Translations under genes and position numbers: made by a program
Notes under the pieces: model-generated
Told to the model about the DNA's origin: nothing
What the model saw: only the letters and a program-made list of their open reading frames with translations
Database searches by the model: none
Source of the DNA: Nitrospirota bacterium
GTDB taxonomy: Bacteria; Nitrospirota; Nitrospiria; Nitrospirales; Nitrospiraceae
Assembly (NCBI GenBank): GCA_016235225.1
Contig: JACRLS010000127.1
Coordinates: forward strand, 1 to 8,054
Reading direction: 5' to 3'
Length of the DNA stretch: 8,054 nt
Part shown: piece by piece, positions 6,628-8,054 of the stretch
Numbering within the stretch: the stretch's first letter is position 1
Layout: each line of letters begins with the position of its first letter

Positions 6628-6772
6628 GAATGACAGGGCAGCTGAGATGATCCCTTTGTTCCCGGAGGCCGGACGCTCAGAAAAGTGCCGGGGCACCCGG
6701 TGCTCTCCCGGTGCAACGGGTCGTGACGGCCGCAGTCGGGATCATGCCAGTTGCCCCGTCCATGATTAACTT
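6591..6772 (+). repeat. Left copy of a diverged direct repeat spanning the polA stop
   Basis: The last 37 bases of polA and the following DNA match a second copy at 7351-7633. Positions 6591-6672 align to 7351-7432 without a gap at 63 of 82 bases (77%), including a near-perfect core at 6646-6672. After that the match continues with indels to a shared AACTT at 6768-6772. The non-coding part contains nested inverted repeats listed separately. The left copy carries the functional polA end; the DUF4258 gene starts 28 bases after the repeat. Confidence 0.85.
6647..6745 (+). repeat. Inverted-repeat-bounded structured element, left copy
   Basis: ATGATCCC (6647-6654) and GGGATCAT (6738-6745) form a perfect 8-bp inverted repeat enclosing 83 bases. 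Inside it, ACCCGGTGC (6695-6703) pairs with GCAACGGGT (6713-6721) with one mismatch across a 9-base loop. The same layout recurs in the right copy, with a perfect inner stem there. It could be a 3'-UTR RNA structure, a terminator-like region of polA, or a small palindromic repeat; no T-run follows. Confidence 0.7.
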
Positions 6773-6799
6773 CGAGACAATCCAGGTCAGTGCAAAGCG

Positions 6800-7117
6800 A
6801 TGAGTGATATCCTAGTCCGCATCAAGCGAGCGGTTCTCGCTGGGCATTATGCTTTCAGTGAAAAGGCTCGCGTAGAGATGGAGGCTGATGGAATCACGGA
6901 ACTCGATGTGGCTGAGTCTATTCTGAACGCCGTTGCGATCGGCAAAGTTATTCGCTCGAGAAGCCCTCGTCGAAAGAATCTGAAAGAGCGCCTCTATGTG
7001 ATTCAGAGCACGAACCTGACCTGAGTGTGACTTGCCATTTATACAAAGGGTAAACTGGTTGCCGAAGTCGATTCCGAAACCTACTACTTCCTCATTTCTT
7101 CCAAGAGACCCTCCTGA
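6800..7117 (+). pseudogene. DUF4258-family toxin-like gene broken by two in-frame TGA codons
   Basis: The open part (6800-7024, 74 residues) begins MSDILVRIKRAVLAGHYAFS and has the DUF4258 pattern, including EADGITELDVAESIL and RLYVIQSTNL. DUF4258 proteins are small, often paired with YgiT-type zinc-finger proteins, and are regarded as MqsR-like toxins; that role is inferred. TGA at 7022-7024 and TGA at 7028-7030 interrupt the frame. The same frame then continues with LAIYTKGKLVAEVDSETYY up to a TGA at 7115-7117, which is clearly the family's C-terminal part. Without the two stops the product would be 105 residues, ending next to the zinc-finger gene. The likely reading is two point nonsense mutations, each one base from Gly or Trp codons. 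A truncated 74-residue product may still be made. The upstream ribosome-binding site is weak. Confidence 0.8.
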
Positions 7118-7131
7118 TGAGGACGAGCGCT

Positions 7132-7344
7132 ATGATCACCGTCACGAAGTGCCCAACCTGCGGGAGCGGCAGAATCAAGAAGGTTCGCCGACGGTGGGTC
7201 GGCAAGTATCGCGGACGCACCTACACCATCCCATCGCTTACGTTTCACGAGTGCCCAGCCTGCGGCGAAAAAGTGTACGACCGTGATGCGATGCGGAAGA
7301 TCGAGGCGCGCTCTCCCGCCTTGGCAAAAGCCCGCGCGTCGTAG
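7132..7344 (+). CDS. YgiT-type zinc-finger protein, probable antitoxin of the DUF4258 gene
   Basis: This is a 70-residue protein with two CxxC pairs, KCPTCG (residues 6-11) and ECPACGEKV, separated by a basic segment (IKKVRRRWVGKYRGRTYTIP). They would bind one zinc ion, as in the N-terminal domain of MqsA/YgiT antitoxins. It lacks the C-terminal helix-turn-helix of full MqsA, so autorepression by this protein alone is doubtful. I chose ATG 7132 because GAGGA at 7119-7123 lies 8 bases upstream and MITVTKCPTCG matches the usual short lead into the first CxxC. An in-frame ATG at 7117 would add MRTSA and would overlap the DUF4258 stop by one base. The product ends DAMRKIEARSPALAKARAS and looks intact. 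Its partner is broken, so the pair is probably inactive as a toxin system. Confidence 0.8.
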   Translation: MITVTKCPTCGSGRIKKVRRRWVGKYRGRTYTIPSLTFHECPACGEKVYDRDAMRKIEARSPALAKARAS

Positions 7345-7348
7345 CTGA

Positions 7349-7387
7349 CTTGGAGGCGGCAAGAATTGGCGAGAATCGCATCCGTGA
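7349..7387 (+). pseudogene. Relic of a polA 3' end
   Basis: Codons from 7349 read LGGGKNWRESHP-stop, against LGVGSNWREAHP-stop at the end of polA upstream (9 of 12 residues identical, same stop TGA). An in-frame TGA precedes it at 7346-7348, and the YgiT stop lies at 7342-7344, so it is not translated as part of a gene. It is the coding edge of the right repeat copy. GxGxNW near the C-terminus is typical of PolA. Confidence 0.75.
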
Positions 7388-7633
7388 GGAGGGCGGCGAA
7401 TCTGGGATGATCCCTTTGCTCCCGGAGGCCGGCATCGGACAGCAGACAGTCGGCAGCAGATGTGCCGGGGGACCCGTTGCTCCGCCCTTGCAACGGGTAG
7501 GGATGCGCGCAGTGAAGGACAGCCTGACCGCTCCCCATCGAGAAGCAGAGTAACGAAGGAAACCGGAACGAGAGGGTCATGCTGGACGGCGCCAGTCGGG
7601 ATCATCACAATTACCTCTCCCCAATGAGAACTT
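7351..7633 (+). repeat. Right copy of the diverged direct repeat
   Basis: This matches 6591-6772 at a 760-base offset through 7432. It then carries about 17 extra bases before GTGCCGGGG (7462) and roughly 84 extra bases between 7499 and about 7582, and realigns at GACGGC...CAGTCGGGATCAT to a shared AACTT (7629-7633). The two copies bracket the DUF4258/YgiT pair. No convincing gene lies in the extra DNA. Confidence 0.8.
7407..7605 (+). repeat. Inverted-repeat-bounded structured element, right copy
   Basis: ATGATCCC (7407-7414) and GGGATCAT (7598-7605) form the same perfect 8-bp outer inverted repeat as in the left copy, but enclose 183 bases. The inner hairpin is perfect: ACCCGTTGC (7472-7480), a 9-base loop, GCAACGGGT (7490-7498). 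Stem and loop lengths equal those of the left copy although the loop sequence differs, which suggests conserved structure. Confidence 0.7.
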
Positions 7634-7639
7634 GGAAAG

Positions 7640-7665
7640 GGGGCGCGCCAAAAGCGGCGCGCCCC
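7640..7665. terminator. Perfect GC-rich hairpin, possible terminator
   Basis: GGGGCGCGCC (7640-7649) and GGCGCGCCCC (7656-7665) form a perfect 10-bp stem with the 6-base loop AAAAGC. It follows directly after the right repeat copy and lies between convergent genes. Neither strand has a real T-run after the stem (only CTTTCC on the minus strand), so a classic intrinsic terminator is not certain. CTTGGGCGTTAGGC just downstream recalls one end of an integron attC site. Confidence 0.4.
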
Positions 7666-7995
7666 TGAGCTTGGGCGTTAGGCACACGGTCTTCAGAAGG
7701 GTCGTAACGGCATCCAATTCAATGGTGGCTTTTCCGGCTTTCGCGTGGGTGACCTCGGGTTTGGCATGGGATGATCACGGACTTTGCTGGAGGAGCGGAG
7801 ACCCATCGAGGCCTTGGCGAGATGGAAAGCGGAAACTGACCGAGTCCGCGAGGGAATTTCCGAAGGACTTCCGCCTGGCGGAGGCCGAAAGGGTCGCTCC
7901 GGGAGGCGCGGAAGCCCGTGGCTCCCCTGCCGTGGACCAGCACACAACCGAATGTCGGACTTGTACCTTCCCGCCCTCTTTCCCTCGATCTCACA
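7666..7995. other. Intergenic stretch with no supported gene
   Basis: About 330 bases between the hairpin and the yajQ-like stop. Open frames exist on both strands (for example plus strand 7632-8009, minus strand 7693-7947), but they overlap each other and are rich in Arg, Ser and Pro. I recognise no domain in them. A short imperfect palindrome, CCGCCTGGCGG, lies near 7871-7881. I see no RNA gene or clear promoter. Confidence 0.5.
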
Positions 7996-8054
7996 CTACC
8001 GGTAGTTGATGAACTGCAGATCGATCCCGAAGTCCTTGCCCTTCAAAAACGCAA
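7996..8054 (-). CDS. YajQ-family protein, C-terminal end (partial)
   Basis: The minus strand reads AFLKGKDFGIDLQFINYR-stop, the stop being TAG at 7998-7996. YajQ-family proteins, small cytoplasmic two-domain proteins of which some bind cyclic di-GMP, end in a very similar strand (DF-x-[IV]-x-LQF-x-N-[FY]-R). Only 18 codons are visible; the rest lies beyond the window. The gene converges on the repeat and toxin-antitoxin region. Confidence 0.7.
   Translation of the reverse strand, partial: AFLKGKDFGIDLQFINYR

Noticed and set aside
6685..6760. Possible cobalamin riboswitch (words such as CCGGTGCAA and AGTCGGGATCATGCC)
   Set aside because: The ordered core elements of the B12 element, including the CCCGCCACTG block, are missing, and no B12-related gene follows.
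7022..7030. TGA recoding (selenocysteine, or TGA as Gly or Trp)
   Set aside because: TGA serves as the normal stop of hutH, hutU and polA here, no SECIS-like hairpin is apparent right after the codons, and the family has no selenoproteins known to me.
7681..7775. Minus-strand peptide AKAGKATIELDAVTTLLKTV, which looks protein-like
   Set aside because: It lies just after an in-frame stop, has no start codon, runs into the hairpin and repeat without a domain, and I cannot name a family. It may be a gene relic but is unsupported.
7767..7776. GGGATGATCA resembling the repeat end ATGATCCC
   Set aside because: Only nine bases match and none of the flanking repeat is present.
7632..8009. 125-codon plus-strand frame
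   Set aside because: Low-complexity Arg/Ser/Pro-rich translation that runs through the GC hairpin and overlaps the YajQ-like end on the other strand.
1..8054. CRISPR array, tRNA or rRNA genes, transposase
   Set aside because: No regularly spaced repeats, no cloverleaf or rRNA segments, and no transposase or integrase frame on either strand.

Overview
The window is GC-rich, tightly packed bacterial chromosome. It carries a cytoplasmic histidine-catabolism block, an inner-membrane protein, a damaged DNA polymerase I gene, a degraded toxin-antitoxin-like pair between diverged repeats, and the end of a yajQ-like gene. Signal peptides, Shine-Dalgarno sites and ATGA start/stop overlaps point to a Gram-negative-type bacterium. 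Nitrospirota is only a general impression; no gene here fixes the taxonomy.

Positions 1-3770 (minus strand) are one operon-like block: hutH (histidine ammonia-lyase), then a small exported protein of unknown function, then hutU (urocanate hydratase), then the first codons of a fourth gene, possibly hutI. Each junction is a 4-base start/stop overlap, so the genes are probably translationally coupled. HutH converts histidine to urocanate and HutU hydrates it to imidazolonepropionate. HutH carries Ala-Cys-Gly where the family has the Ala-Ser-Gly that forms the MIO cofactor, with every other active-site residue I checked retained. A perfect TATAAT lies next to the GTG codon that I take as its true start.

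Positions 3774-6627 (plus strand) hold a divergent PGPGW-family membrane protein followed directly by polA. The polA copy is damaged twice. Its first ~37 residues are missing, with no normal start codon. About 43 residues at the end of the 3'-5' exonuclease-like domain are also missing, together with a -1 frame change near 5404-5420. The polymerase domain itself is complete.

Positions 6591-7633 are the most unusual part. A DUF4258 gene broken by two in-frame TGA codons is followed by an intact YgiT-type zinc-finger gene. This pair lies between two diverged direct copies of the polA 3' end plus its downstream non-coding DNA. The right copy still encodes a polA-like tail ending in NWRESHP-stop. 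Both copies keep the same nested inverted repeats. The layout resembles a cassette inserted at the polA 3' end, or an old tandem duplication.

Positions 7634-8054 contain a perfect 10-bp GC hairpin, about 330 bp with no convincing gene, and the last 18 codons of a YajQ-family gene on the minus strand running off the window.
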